Source of the DNA: Dactylonectria macrodidyma
Taxonomy: Eukaryota; Ascomycota; Sordariomycetes; Hypocreales; Nectriaceae
Assembly: GCA_020744425.1 (NCBI GenBank)
Contig: JAGMUV010000039.1
Coordinates: 124,001-188,000, forward strand
Reading direction: 5' to 3'
DNA: 64,000 bases
The translations under genes and the position numbers were made by a program. The notes under the pieces are model-generated. The model was not told the DNA's origin, searched no databases, and saw nothing but the letters and a program-made list of their open reading frames with translations. This document shows, in pieces, positions 30,376-41,520 of the stretch (its first letter is position 1; every line of letters begins with the position of its first letter).

Positions 30376-31516
30376 TTACAGATCATCGATCAAAGGACTA
30401 ATGCCCTGTGCAGTGCCGAGCCTGTCCTCAAACCAAAACCTGAGTCTCTCAACCTTTGGCCGGTCCAGCATAAAATCCCTGAAGGCGAGTGGATCGCTCC
30501 CTGGCACATCAACAAACTTCGGTTGCCCACTTGGAGCCGGAACATCAGACCTCACGCTCCAGAACCCACTTTCTTTCTGAAAGTCTTTGGTGAGGAGAAA
30601 GTTGTGAAGAAGCTTTGCTCCCTCAGGGTGCGGGGCGTCCTTGAGAATAGCAGCTGTCTGGGCCCATGTCACATGCTGTCCTTGCTTAGGGAAGGTGAAG
30701 TTGAACGGGCTTGGTGGTTGGCCCAATCCGACTGCCGAAGTGAAGGATGCGATGTAGGGGGACTTGGGGTCAGCGATCAGAGATGAGGGAGTAGCAGTGC
30801 CGCGAACCCATCGAGGCTTTTGCTTCAGCAGGTCCTCGAACCACTTCTTGCCGTATTTTTTGATGCTAACGGGGGTAAGTAAGCGACTGCTTTACTAGGG
30901 GGAAGTTCCTTGGCACTTACATCAACTTGAATGCGAAGAGAACGGCGTCATCGTCGTTGGGGTATGTCAAAGCCAGCTTGCCCTTGAATTCTGGGTGCAG
31001 AAAGTCTGTGAACTCTTGGATTTTCTTGCCCTTCAACTTGTCGTGATTCCAGATGAGCTGCCAGCCAAGGCCGAGGTATCCATAGTATGCAGCATCGCCA
31101 TCTTTGAAATCAGGATAAATCTTGTCAAAGCCAGCAGGAGCGTAGTTGAGAAGCGCGCCCTCCTTTTTCCATCTCGGAAAGTCGTGCAGCGTCTGGAGAA
31201 CAATACTGTCGACATAGACATTCTTGTCTTCGAGTTGCTGATCAATATTGCCATCGTGGTACTTAGACAGATTGACCGTGATATTGAGTGTCATGCCGGG
31301 AAAGGCTTTCTCAAACGCTGTTTTGAGCGCATCTTGCTGATTTTTCTCATCGCCTCCCGTCCAGAGTGTCACAGTGCCGCCCTCTTTGAGTGCAGCCTTG
31401 TAGATCTGGTCGAGGGATCTCGACTCAACTTGGGGGGTGGCATTGGCATGGGGGTTACCGTATGCCGCAGCGTTCACCCCCCCAAGGAGCAACGCAGAAA
31501 GTGTTATAAAACGCAT
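30376..31516 (-). CDS. Secreted bacterial-type extracellular solute-binding protein
   Basis: Exons 31516-30921 and 30865-30376 with a 55-nt intron (GTAAGT ... GTTAG) give 361 aa in frame. The N-terminus MRFITLSALLLGGVNAAA is a signal peptide. The body resembles periplasmic binding proteins of bacterial ABC importers (iron/thiamine-type group): KEGGTVTLWTGGDEKNQQ, then AFEKAFPGMTLNI, YYGYLGLGWQLIWN, GKLALTYPNDDDAV and a C-terminal lobe around EGAKLLHNFLLTKDF. Fungi have no matching ABC importer, so it probably binds a small molecule outside the cell or in the wall. Similar proteins occur in other filamentous fungi; an ancient bacterial origin is plausible but the intron shows long residence. 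The ligand is unknown. Confidence 0.85.
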
Positions 31517-32659
31517 GGCGAGGTATGTATGTAAAGAAATGTGAAATGAGTGAGGATGAAGTTGGTGGTGGTGGTCTTGTAGGGAACTCGGCTCTATTCC
31601 CTTATTTATATTTACTCATTTGCGCCCGCGCGTCCTTTGCCTTCTCATGAAGGCGATGGCCTCATTTACAACGTCCGGCGGAATATCATCCCGAATGCTG
31701 GCAGTGCAGTGTGCATTGAAGATGATCCTTGTCACAACTTTAATAAGCAAGCGCGCGGCATGCCAGGCGCTGTGAACAAAGGTGGTTTCAAATCAAGTGC
31801 CCAACTATGCCAAGATTGTACAAGCCTAGAAATACTTATTCGCTTCGGCCATTCAAGTTGCGCTACAGGTTAGTCCAAGCCAACTCGCGGAGATGTTTAC
31901 GAGAACACGGGCTTTGGCCCGGTAGCTCTGGAGAACCCATTACAGGTGCCCTCTGAGTCTTTCTGCACTTGCGCAATTTGTGATGGGCGCGCGGAGATAG
32001 ACATTTGCATCCCTGGATGACGGGGCGTTAACTCCAAACGAGTATATCGTGCCGTGATTAGATGATGCTATAATAGAGTTCAGCACAATCCTCAAGTAGA
32101 GCGCCACGAAGCGAACAATTGACAGTCCCTCGTTAGCAACGAGCTGTGGCCGAGGCTGTTTGTGTTTAGCCATCAAGGCACCGCAATAGAAGTGGCCGAC
32201 AAGTCCATCTTGAATGAGTACACCATCGGCCACAGGGGAACCGATAACCCCCAGTGCGCGATTGAATGGCATTGACCAGAAGCAGGAATCTCTCGGAAGA
32301 GATGAAGACTTTCCGTCGGAACTGAGTCCTTTAGATTGTTAAAATGCACGCTTATGTGGCCTTCCGCGATTGTACTGGTATAGCGTTCAGGTACACGACC
32401 AGTCATCGGAGGCGTTTCTTCTGATTACCAAGGCTGATCCACGAAAGGCAAACGTCGTCTACTGTACAAAGGACTGCTCGTATTTTAATAAGAGGATTAC
32501 TATTTGCAGAGAAGGTGCGAAGGGGTTTATTTTCCCCACCCAAACCTGTGCAGCCCACGCCGCCACGCGTAATTGCAGTGGTGATCCCTGGCTTTTCGCA
32601 GGCCCTGAATTCACGCACGCCTTTGTCTGCTGGCCGCTAAAACATTGCTGCTGCGGGCG
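31517..32659. other. Intergenic region, no gene recognised
   Basis: The first 100 bp hold the solute-binding gene's promoter side, including a TATA-like AAATATAAATAAGG on the minus strand at about 31600. The rest has no convincing frame or repeat. Confidence 0.4.
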
Positions 32660-32665
32660 GAGGCG

Positions 32666-33238
32666 TACGGTGGCACATTAGGCACGGTCCGCCAACGGTC
32701 GAAAACCCAAAATCACAAATTTTCATCGCCTTTGAATATAGGGCTGCAGCCCCTATAGCCCGCTATAAGATACAGGGCTCTAGCCAATATAGCTCACTAT
32801 AACCTGCAATTTTTCCAGTAGGCTACAGTGGCTCCAGCTCCTAGCTTTATAGCAAGCTATATCTACACCAGCGAGCGTCCTACTAGATGCAGGGCTGTAG
32901 CTACTATAGCCCGCTGTATTTAAAAAAGGCTGCAGCCAATGTAGCCCTGTGCAAGAGGCAGGGCTGCGGCTGCTGTAGCCCGTTGCGTGACCCGTTGTAA
33001 GAAAGAGGGCTGCGGCTGCTCTAGCTCAGTGCGAAAGTAAGGGCTGCAGCTGCTAGAGCTTGCTATATTATAGTGGGTTATAGTGGGCGAGGTGCAGTCA
33101 CAATAGCCCGCTATAAAATATAGGGCTATCACCACTATAGCCCGCTATAAAAAATGCAGGTTATAGTGGGCTATAGTGGCTGCAGCCCTATATTCGATTT
33201 TCTAGAAACTTTGCGGTTTTGCCTAATGTGCCACCGTA
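32666..33238. mobile_element. MITE, 573 bp, with 6-bp target duplication
   Basis: The termini TACGGTGGCACATTAGGCA are perfect inverted repeats (32666-32684 and 33220-33238), flanked by GAGGCG on both sides (32660-32665 and 33239-33244). The terminus shares TACGGTGGCAC-TTAGG with the 5-kb CGTACG element, and both carry CAAAA(A)CCGCAAA just inside, so that element's transposase could mobilise it. The interior (about 32740-33190) is not coding. It is made of degenerate repeats around GGGCTGCAGC and CTATAGCCCGCTATAA, many of them palindromic. Confidence 0.9.
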
Positions 33239-33442
33239 GAGGCGGACTCTCAGAGAAGATCAACACGCGGGCTCGCTGCTAGTCCGCAGTACATTTTCCA
33301 TGACGACCCTAAGTACTCGGATGACCACGGGGCGGGGCGCCTAAGCCCACTTCCCTCCGGGCGAAATAAAATCCAATCTAATCCAAACCGTAAGCGCCTG
33401 TGGCCGACGCTCACTCGCCAACAACAGGCACAACGCCGTACT

Positions 33443-34451
33443 TCAAGTGTAAAGTAAAGGCAAGTCCCTTCCCAAATTGAGCTCCACATCGCCAAGCGAC
33501 TGATTGTTCGTCAAAGACAATGCTTTGCCCAAGAGCTGCGACACGATCGGATCAGCGATCCGGCGGTTGAACGAGGTGACATCTTGCAAAAGGTTCTCCA
33601 ACGGAGGACGCGCCGCAAGGTTGATTGACTCCTTGGCCGCCGCTAGCGCTGCAAGAGGGTATAGAACCAAGCGCGAGGTGAGCTCGTCAATGTAGGCGTA
33701 CATCTCACTCGATGTGTCGAAAGCTTTGTTGATCCAGCCGATTCTCTCCGCGTCACGGGCGTTGATGTCCTTGCCGCTTAAGATATACTCCATTGCAAGG
33801 CCTCGGCCGATAAGTCCAGGAAGATGCTGGCTTCCTCCTCCTCCTGGGATGAGGCCAGTGGCTACCTCTATCTGTCCGAGGAGCGTTTCGTACTTGGTAG
33901 CGAAACGCATGTCGAGCCCCACCAGGAGTTCGTTCCCTGCTCCGCGGGCTCTCCCGTCAACTGCGCCGATAGTCACCTGCGGCAGGTTCGAGATGTTATA
34001 CATGAGTTCTACAAAACTACCCGCGGCAGTTTCTGGCTCACATGGTAGATCCGTCTTCAGAGTGGTTGAGCTTTCTAAAGCATTGCCTACCAATGCCGGG
34101 CATCAGAAGGTCCAAATGGGCACAGAAAAACCCAGGAACGTCGCTTTTAAAAATGACGACCTTGGTTTCATTATTGGACTGAAGCCTCTGTACAATGTCG
34201 GTCAACCCAGTCTGAAAATCATGGTTCCAGACATTGATCGGCGATGTTGGGTTGTGGAGAGTGATTTCGAGGACACTTGCGTTCTGGAAAGTCTTCAGAC
34301 CTCGGTATTCCGGGAGATCCAGAGCGAGCGTTGTCGAAACAAGAAGGCCGGCCAGGGCTGGTGTCCGAATCCACGCAGGATACACGTTCTCGAATGAAGG
34401 AGGAGGAAGATTGAGTAAAGATAGAATATGTGATGATTCCAGTGAAAGCAT
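33443..34451 (-). pseudogene. Enoyl-CoA hydratase/isomerase-family protein, apparent frameshift
   Basis: The N-terminal part (34451 to about 34096) reads LDLPEYRGLKTFQNASVLEITLHNPTSP in crotonase style, then TKVVIFKSDVPGFFCAHLDLL. The C-terminal part (about 34093-33443) has the oxyanion-hole region VTIGAVDGRARGAGNE and LIPGGGGSQHLP. The two parts lie in different frames, and no intron of normal length joins them. The 16-nt GTAGGCAATGCTTTAG would restore the frame but is too short to be spliced. A one-base indel near 34094 is the simplest explanation. The N-terminus has a hydrophobic stretch (PALAGLLVSTTLALDL) that could be a signal. The enzyme would act on an acyl-CoA-type substrate if repaired or if the indel is a sequencing error. 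Confidence 0.75.
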
Positions 34452-36828
34452 GACATGTCAAGCGGACATCACCTCTGATCTTATACACTGTACGCCCGCT
34501 GGAAAAAGGAATCTTCCTGTACATTCATGCGAATCTCCTACACAGCCCGCACTCTTCGTAAAAGAGATTAAGATTACAAATGCGCATAGTTCTTAGCCAT
34601 CGACAGACGCGGAGTTAAGAAGTTGGATGGTCTTGGAAAATCCCATCGGTGTCTACAGTCATAGGCAGGGTAACTCGGCAGCTGGGTGCCGTGGGGCTTT
34701 TTCAGAACCCAGAAGCTTCCCCGTTACGCAACCGGCGTAACCTCCTCGCCGACCTCCGAGCTTAACCTTAAGCCACATGACGCTTTATGGGTAGAATGTC
34801 CGAGCCCGAGCTGGCGGTGGGAGAGGTCCACTTAGCGGAGTTCGAGATAGGGAGAGACTTGGTCACGACTCGGCCTTATGACAAAGCGCTCCGTCACATA
34901 CAAATTTAACGCCACCAGAAAGCTCTTCTTCCATTCTTTCAAGGTCTGGCGAGCACCAGGCCGAGAGTGCTGACTACTATAGGAACATACCCGAAATCGC
35001 CGCCGCCCATGACTCCTGAGAAGTTTCCATGTCGTGGCGTTCGCTGCTCTGTTCCTGTGCTTAATGCTTAATGACACCTTGAGCCATAGTCCCCGAGATG
35101 ACACTGGTTTGTTTGCTGATGCAAGGCGTATCTTGCCAATTTCTGCAAGTTCATATCGACGCAGGTTGTGATGGGCCGAAGGGACACAACCGGTTATCGG
35201 TGGTTATGTTTCAGGGCCCGACGACGAAGTGCGCGGTGGCTAAACGCTGTTAGCCAAGGGACAGCTTGGGGTTCGGTTGCGACTCCGTACTTGCGCCTTT
35301 TCAGCCGCCATCTACCAGAGATGGCAACCTGTTCGGCCTCAAACCTCCGTAATTAGTCCTGTGCCGGTGGTCGAGACGGTGGCATGATGTCGCGGTATCA
35401 CAATGTGACGGTGTGGTTGTTGGCTAGTGAAGGAGGCCCTCTTTAACGAGGACGTACGCCACCGCGCCGATCACCTAGCAGAGATATCTTTATTAAGCGG
35501 CGGTATGAGAACCACTCACGGACCTATAGAGACCGTCTCATTTTGACAGACCGTGCTTCAGCTGCTGAGGATAGGATGCTGAACACTTGCAGAAATTGGC
35601 CTTCAAGCAGGCTTGTCACGGCATATATCAGGTGGACCAGTCATTGAAAGTGGAAATTGTGGGGCTTTACGTGATTTATGGAAGCTCTGTATGAAACGGA
35701 AACAGGTTAGCACAAAGGCCCTCTTGGCTGTGTCTTCCCGGGCGAATAAAAACCTACCTACCATCCAACCGAGATACCTCTCTAGATGATATCTCTTTCA
35801 ACTATGTCCTCGTATAGCGCCTCACTAGCAGTCTAGCGCGGAGGTAGCCTCGCTGTTACATCGCTTTTGTGGGAAGTACTGTAATGCTAGGGATTTCAGC
35901 TGTATGTTCCCTTCCGAATCAATATGTCTTGCTTCTATCTATCGGCATCGCTGCTCACGTTTGCCCCCCTGGTGACCGGTCCTTCCGGCAAAGCCGCCTC
36001 GACACTCCTCGGAAAGGACGGGCCCTAGTAGTCACCGGTATACGAGAATAATAGCGGAACTGGCTTTCCCGCGGCCATAAACGATGTCGAGCCTACCCCG
36101 GGACGCCTCGAAAAGGAGGCTACCGTCGAACAACAGGTCAGGGACGGAATGCCACTTGCGTCGAGAAAGGACTGATAGATAAGGCAATGCAGTTACTTTG
36201 GAGCCCACGGTCAGTCAATAGACACTCTATAATCCTTTTATAAAGCCTGACGTTATAACTTAGACCTATAATTTATAAGCAGAAGTGCCGCACCCTTAGG
36301 TATACAGGGACAAAAGGCGGCTAGGGGTGCGTTGGGCGCGCACTAGTACGTAAGAACCAGCCATAGTGCACCAATACAGTACTTCCAGGTGCTAGTCAGC
36401 GGGTCTTTGAGCCCGGCATTTATAATCAAGCTTTTACTTTGCCGCAGAAGACACCACAAAACTGAACTACGAGTAACTACTACGTTTAGCGTCCGGTCCG
36501 ACCAGGTAACCCATCAGAGCTAGATTAGGCTGGAACATTTCACACGGACGAAGATGGTCCGCCAGTTCATGATCGACTCTCGGCCTTGGGATGAGTTCTA
36601 ACAGGACATGACAACTTGTGGTTTTGTGCTTTCGCATCCAACCCGTAGAGGTGCGTAGTCACGCAAAACCACATGGTGTGACAAGACTGGGTCCTTATGT
36701 CGCCACAAAACTATATAAAGCCGGACAGCAAATCTCCTCGAGTGACCGAATGCACATTCCAACCGCAACAGTCTTCGAACCTGCTCTCTCCACCAATTTC
36801 TGCTCAGCCCGAATCAGCACCCAATTAC
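34452..36828. other. Intergenic region, no gene recognised
   Basis: About 2.4 kb of short non-protein-like frames. The only regulatory hint is a TATA-like CTATATAAAG at 36711-36720, about 110 bp upstream of the dehydrogenase start. No repeat family from elsewhere in the window was recognised here. Confidence 0.4.
36711..36720 (+). promoter_or_regulatory. TATA-like element upstream of the SDR gene
   Basis: CTATATAAAG lies about 110 bp before the ATG at 36829, a usual distance for a fungal core promoter with a short 5-prime UTR. Confidence 0.5.
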
Positions 36829-37653
36829 ATGACCATGGCACCCAACAAGAGGATCATTCTCGTCACCGGTGAGTACCATTTTCGTCGATGCCAGTTTTCT
36901 GTTGGCTTACTCTTAGCTTTCCCAGGCGCCAACTCCGGCATTGGCTATGACACCTCCTACGCCCTCGCCAATGTCTCGCCAGACAACCACATCATCATGG
37001 GCGCCCGTTCCAGCGCGAAAGGCCTTGCAGCTCTCACCGAGATCAAGGCACGTAAGCCTGCCGGCACACTCAGCTTCCTCGAGCTCGACATCACCTCCGA
37101 CGAGTCCATCAAGGCCGCCGCGCAGAAACTGGCGTCCGACTTTGGCGTCCTCGACGGACTCGTCAACAACGCCGGCATCTCCGGTAAGGAAGAAGTCTCG
37201 CGTGAGAACTTCCACACCGTCTTCGATACCAACGTCTTCGGCACCATGCTGCTGACCCAGGTCCTGGAACCTCTGCTGCGGAAGTCCCTCGACCCTCGGA
37301 TCATCAACGTCTCCTCGACTCTCGGCTCCATCACACTGCGGAACGATCACTCATCCACATACACCCAGGTTACGGGTGAGACGTACCGCGTCAGCAAGGC
37401 GGCTCTGAATATGGTTACCGGGATTCAGGCCTATCAGTACAAGAAATGGGAGCACCCAGCGAAGGTCTGGTCGTTTTGCCCTGGGTTCGTGGTCACCAAC
37501 TTGACTGGGGAGGAGGATAGGCAGAACAGGATTGACCAGGGGGCGGAGTCGTCGGAGACGAGTGCCCAGGGGATAGCGGAGATTGTGAGGGGTGATAGGG
37601 ACGGCGAGGTGAACCAGTTCTTGACCAAGCGAGGTGAGGTCTTCCCGTGGTAA
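36829..37653 (+). CDS. Short-chain dehydrogenase/reductase (SDR)
   Basis: Exons 36829-36868 and 36926-37653 give 255 aa; the 57-nt intron (GTGAGT ... TTTCCCAG) splits the cofactor glycine motif. After splicing, TGANSGIG (TGxxxGxG) is restored. NNAG, NVSS and YRVSK (YxxxK) give the classical catalytic set, so this is an NAD(P)(H)-dependent oxidoreductase of the classical family. The intron is in frame, so unspliced RNA stays open but would break the Rossmann loop. The start is either Met at 36829 or 36835. The C-terminus (GEVFPW) resembles fungal carbonyl-reductase-like SDRs. The substrate is unknown, and no adjacent biosynthetic genes suggest one. Confidence 0.9.
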   Translation: MTMAPNKRIILVTGEYHFRRCQFSVGLLLAFPGANSGIGYDTSYALANVSPDNHIIMGARSSAKGLAALTEIKARKPAGTLSFLELDITSDESIKAAAQKLASDFGVLDGLVNNAGISGKEEVSRENFHTVFDTNVFGTMLLTQVLEPLLRKSLDPRIINVSSTLGSITLRNDHSSTYTQVTGETYRVSKAALNMVTGIQAYQYKKWEHPAKVWSFCPGFVVTNLTGEEDRQNRIDQGAESSETSAQGIAEIVRGDRDGEVNQFLTKRGEVFPW

Positions 37654-38194
37654 ATCTGGGGTCCGCAAACGGGTCGTTCAAGGCCACGGCGGACGCACAA
37701 GTCAGCTCCAATGAGTATGAATGAATTACTCTATGACTCCAGGAGAGGTTTGGTACGGCCGTGGTGATATCTCCCTCAGAGCTTCTTGCCGAGGACCCGA
37801 GGCGATACAGTCCCTCGGGTGGCGTTGCAGAAGTTCCATGTTAGTCCGTTATTCATGCGAGGCCTCAGTTGCGCCCGGAACCCCTGTCACTCAGGTACTA
37901 GATGCCCCCTACTCTGGACTTGGCCGAGATGGTGACTGAAACTCGCAGCAGTGTCTTCTTTCTCATTGGACCAGAACCCCTCTGTTGTACGTGGAGGTCC
38001 ATTCAGCCCGACTCTCAAGTGGTGGTAGCGCTCAACGTCCGGAGTGACCGATGCGGTCAGCCAAGAAAACCCACCGAGCCGCAACTCAACAGGGGTCTAC
38101 CTCAGACGACAGATCAACCGGACGCGGTAGCACTAAGCAGGATTACAAGCAGAGTGGGCGGTATGGAGGGAGATGTATGCATGGTTCTCAAACT
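37654..38194. other. Intergenic region, no gene recognised
   Basis: Short open frames only; no motif recognised. Confidence 0.35.
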
Positions 38195-38524
38195 CACACA
38201 AATTGTTACGGCGCATGGCACGCGGTGAAGATTCAGACATGCCATTCAACTGGTTAGCCATGCTTGGAGAACAGCCAGCGAGTTCAGCAGGCCCATGGAT
38301 GGGATCATCGGACACCAGGCGCCAATGACCACCAACCGAGCCTTGGTCCCGCCTTCTGGGTATTCGAGAATATCGCCGTCGAGAGTCTGGTCTGACGCAG
38401 TGTTTACGAACTGATCTTTAACGGGTTGTCCACTCTTCTGAGGCGTGACATCATCAGTAGGAGTCAGAAACTCTGGCATCATTCGTTCAATATGAGATGA
38501 CGGTTTCTGTGGTCTAGAACTCAT
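38195..38524 (-). pseudogene. MFS monocarboxylate-type transporter, N-terminal fragment
   Basis: The frame from 38524 has an acidic cytoplasmic N-terminus, then EYPEGGTKARLVVIGAWC and MIPSMGLLNSLAVLQAW, the first membrane helix of fungal MCT-like MFS transporters. The frame stops after WLTS. Shifting by one base at about 38250 restores NQLNGMSESS, the expected next segment, after which similarity ends. About one tenth of a transporter remains, with a frameshift and a truncation. Confidence 0.7.
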
Positions 38525-39600
38525 TGTTTAGAGGAGATGGAGACTGGTTCATGGCCAGAAAGGGAAACAAACAAACACACCTTATTCGAAGTGTATTGAA
38601 GGATATGTATCATGACCAGTTCATTCCACCCTTGGTCTTAGTCAATTAGAGTCCTAAGATGCGGGCATCGTGGTCCATTGTCATGTGCTACATCTTCAGG
38701 GGGAGTTCCAGGATACCATTTGGAATCATTTGTCTTTTCAATGCGGATGCGCATCGTCAATTGGCATTTATGCACGCCTGAATTTCCTTTTAAAGCTAAA
38801 ATAGGAAATAATTGACGGAAATTTGGCAGTACGGCGACCAATGCTGATTAATGTCTAGTCGGTTTAATGACTTGTGGGACCGGCTCAGCCAGGTGTATCC
38901 GTTTGTTGTTTTAACTGAAGGCCAAAGCCCGAGGTCTAGCAGCTAGCAAACTCCACGGTCACTTCTGCGGGGCATTCCAGGATCATCTGCTGTGAATGCT
39001 GAGGCAAGGGTAAGTCCATCCGAGGCTCGGACTTGGTTTCCTCGACTACTACGCCCCTAACCTGTGGTAGGTCACTAAAGTTTGGTCACTCTCAGCAACT
39101 ATCCCAGCAATTATCCATGGGACTGAAGCAATGACAAAGATTGCGTCACCCAACATCCAGCAGCTCAAGCCGCGTCCTAAGATCCGTCTGAAAATCGCAT
39201 TTCTAAGGCATGTCTCAAAGGCTGTGGCCGTCAAATCCACCATTACTGGAGCGATTATGAGTGTCTTTCTGAGTGATCAAATCATGAGGTGTACACAGGT
39301 GAATCCAGTAGAGCCAGGATCACAATTTTCCCAAAGATCAACCAGCTGCCGGTGTCGTCCGTAACTGAGTTTTCCAACTGGTTTCGGATCTCCATGCCGA
39401 TGACGCCGTCTCTTAGCTTCTCGGACTTCATTGCTGGGGATATATCCCTTTGGTGGGTTCGCTGTGCCGCACTAACCGTGTGTGGATGAGAAGGCAAGCA
39501 AGTCCGAGAGGGTCCCACTTTTGGTGAGGAACGAGTTTTCGAGCCTGAGTTCGCGTGACAAGCGGATCGCGACGAAGAATGCCTGGGGGGGCTGGCTCAA
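38525..39600. other. Intergenic relic region
   Basis: No feature with motif support. Minus-strand frames at 39518-39282 and 39243-39049 are short and unrecognised. Confidence 0.35.
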
Positions 39601-39945
39601 TCGTACGCCGCCCTTCAAATCAGTTTGAGAAACTTGGATGCCAAATCATCCAATTGTGCCTTGTCTAAGCCATCTAAATACTTGTTTTGAATGAATGTGG
39701 CTCCCGAGTTAGTAAAGTTTACCCATGGACACACGAGCACAGCTGCTCTTGGCCGAGGAAGCCCCTATTGGCTAAGAGTTACAAGGCAGGCTATGGCTAG
39801 ATGGCCGCCTGCGGAATCGCCTCCCACAATGATGTTCTTAGCGTCAATGTGTTCGTGCTCGATAAGGTATTTGTATGCTGCGACGGCTTCGTCCTGCTGT
39901 TTTGGGAAAGAAGCGCTTGGAGCAAGGGTGTATTATGGCAGCCTA

Positions 39946-41374
39946 TAGGGGTCACTGTTGCAAAACCCCCAAAAGCACTACCCAAGACACAAATTGGGCC
40001 TAGCCGACGAACACCCCACCCCACAGTACATGGAGCCATGTACCTCACTATATAATTTCTTGGATTTTTGGCGCTGGGGCTGCTGCAACGACAGTGAGAG
40101 GGACGCAGCGGACCAGCAGGGAGCAGTTCAGCACATTCAGGCATTATCGGGATCGAATTCACGTACTAAATCTTCCAAGCAAAGCTAGACCACTGTATTC
40201 TACAGAGGCAACCTGCCTCTGAGTCCTCCGCTGCAGAGTTGTTGAGGTTCTAGTCTCCAAGCTCACGAGGGCGGTTGATGTTGCCCGCTTAGAGCGAGTG
40301 CGTTCCTTTGTAGACTGTCAGGTGCTGCCTTTATAGTTCTGTACATAACAATGTAACCTTTTGTCATGGCAGATGAGGATCGCTAGAACTGGTCGGGTAT
40401 ATAACCGCTGTATGATAGATAATTAAGTACATGTGGCTAAAAATGTTAGTAATAGTATCCGTCAAATTGATGAAGTTCTCAGACAAACATATTTCAATAC
40501 ACAAATATTTCAAATCCTAAGGCCCCTAACATGTAAATAAAACCCCATTGCCGCCAGGCAAGAGTGTGAAAGGCTTCTAGCGGGTTGATTCAACTGACTA
40601 GTCCCTATGCTGTTTACTTTCAAGATGAGGAGAGAAGGAGGGAAAGAAGAAAGAAAGACTGCAGTTATTCTGCCGGCTCAGGGTTTTGTGCCTCCCCCCA
40701 CTTTGTGCTGCTGGCGTAGCCACAGCAACAGGGTCCTGACCCGTTACAAAGAGCTGTTACGGGTCGCTATCTCGCTCGCTCGTTCATTTAAAGTTTACGA
40801 AATGGCATTCCCGCCATAGTCTGTGGCCAGCCTCTCGGGTAGCCAACGTCGACACCGCACTTGTCCACTGCTGGCTTATCGCGTTTTGCTCGCACACAGG
40901 AAATAGCTGCTACCAAAATGGAGGAGTCAAAAGTCTGAATTTCTCCGAGTTTAACTTGACTCCATCAAGAAGCAAAAGCTTCAGGCCTTGAGAATGGCGT
41001 AGTATGCATATTCCGAAGCTTGTGGAAGTTAGGCAATCCTAGTGGTTGTAGGATTTGGATTGCAATAACCACAAATAAAAATCGCCTGATTAAAGCGCTG
41101 AGTCACTCGCTCAAGGTTGTTAATAAAAAGATGAACAGGCTTGTGCAGACCGACTTCCAGATATTGCGTGATGCAGATTAGGGCGCTGGGTGGTTATCCG
41201 CATGAGGGTGCATCGTCACAGTCCTGGAAAGCGGCCTGCTGGGAGGGACTCAGAAGCGCTCCGAGCGAGTCCGCAGCTGGTCCGTAGTACCTGCTTCACC
41301 ATGACGCGGGGTATCGAAATGCCCACGACGGTGGGGCGCAAAATGACAGGGGGGTTTTGCAACAGTGTGCCCTA
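39946..41374. mobile_element. TA-flanked non-autonomous element nested in the PB-1 left TIR
   Basis: Between TA dinucleotides at 39946-39947 and 41373-41374 lies 1,425 bp with inverted ends: GGGGTCACTGTTGCAAAACC on the left and, read inward from 41372, GGGCACACTGTTGCAAAACC. TA duplication and CACTG-type ends suggest a Tc1/mariner-class element. No transposase frame was found, so it would be a non-autonomous derivative. Its excision restores the PB-1 TIR (CCTA-TCCCC), confirming the nesting. Confidence 0.7.
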
Positions 41375-41520
41375 TCCCCTTGACCGGCAGAAGGTGTCCA
41401 GGACGGTACTGTACATAGCAAAGCCCCACACTACTCCACTTTTCCCGCGTCATGGTCGCGTACGCGTATCTGAGTGATCGAACACACCGAAAAGCATTAT
41501 GATGTCAGCACACATTAGGT

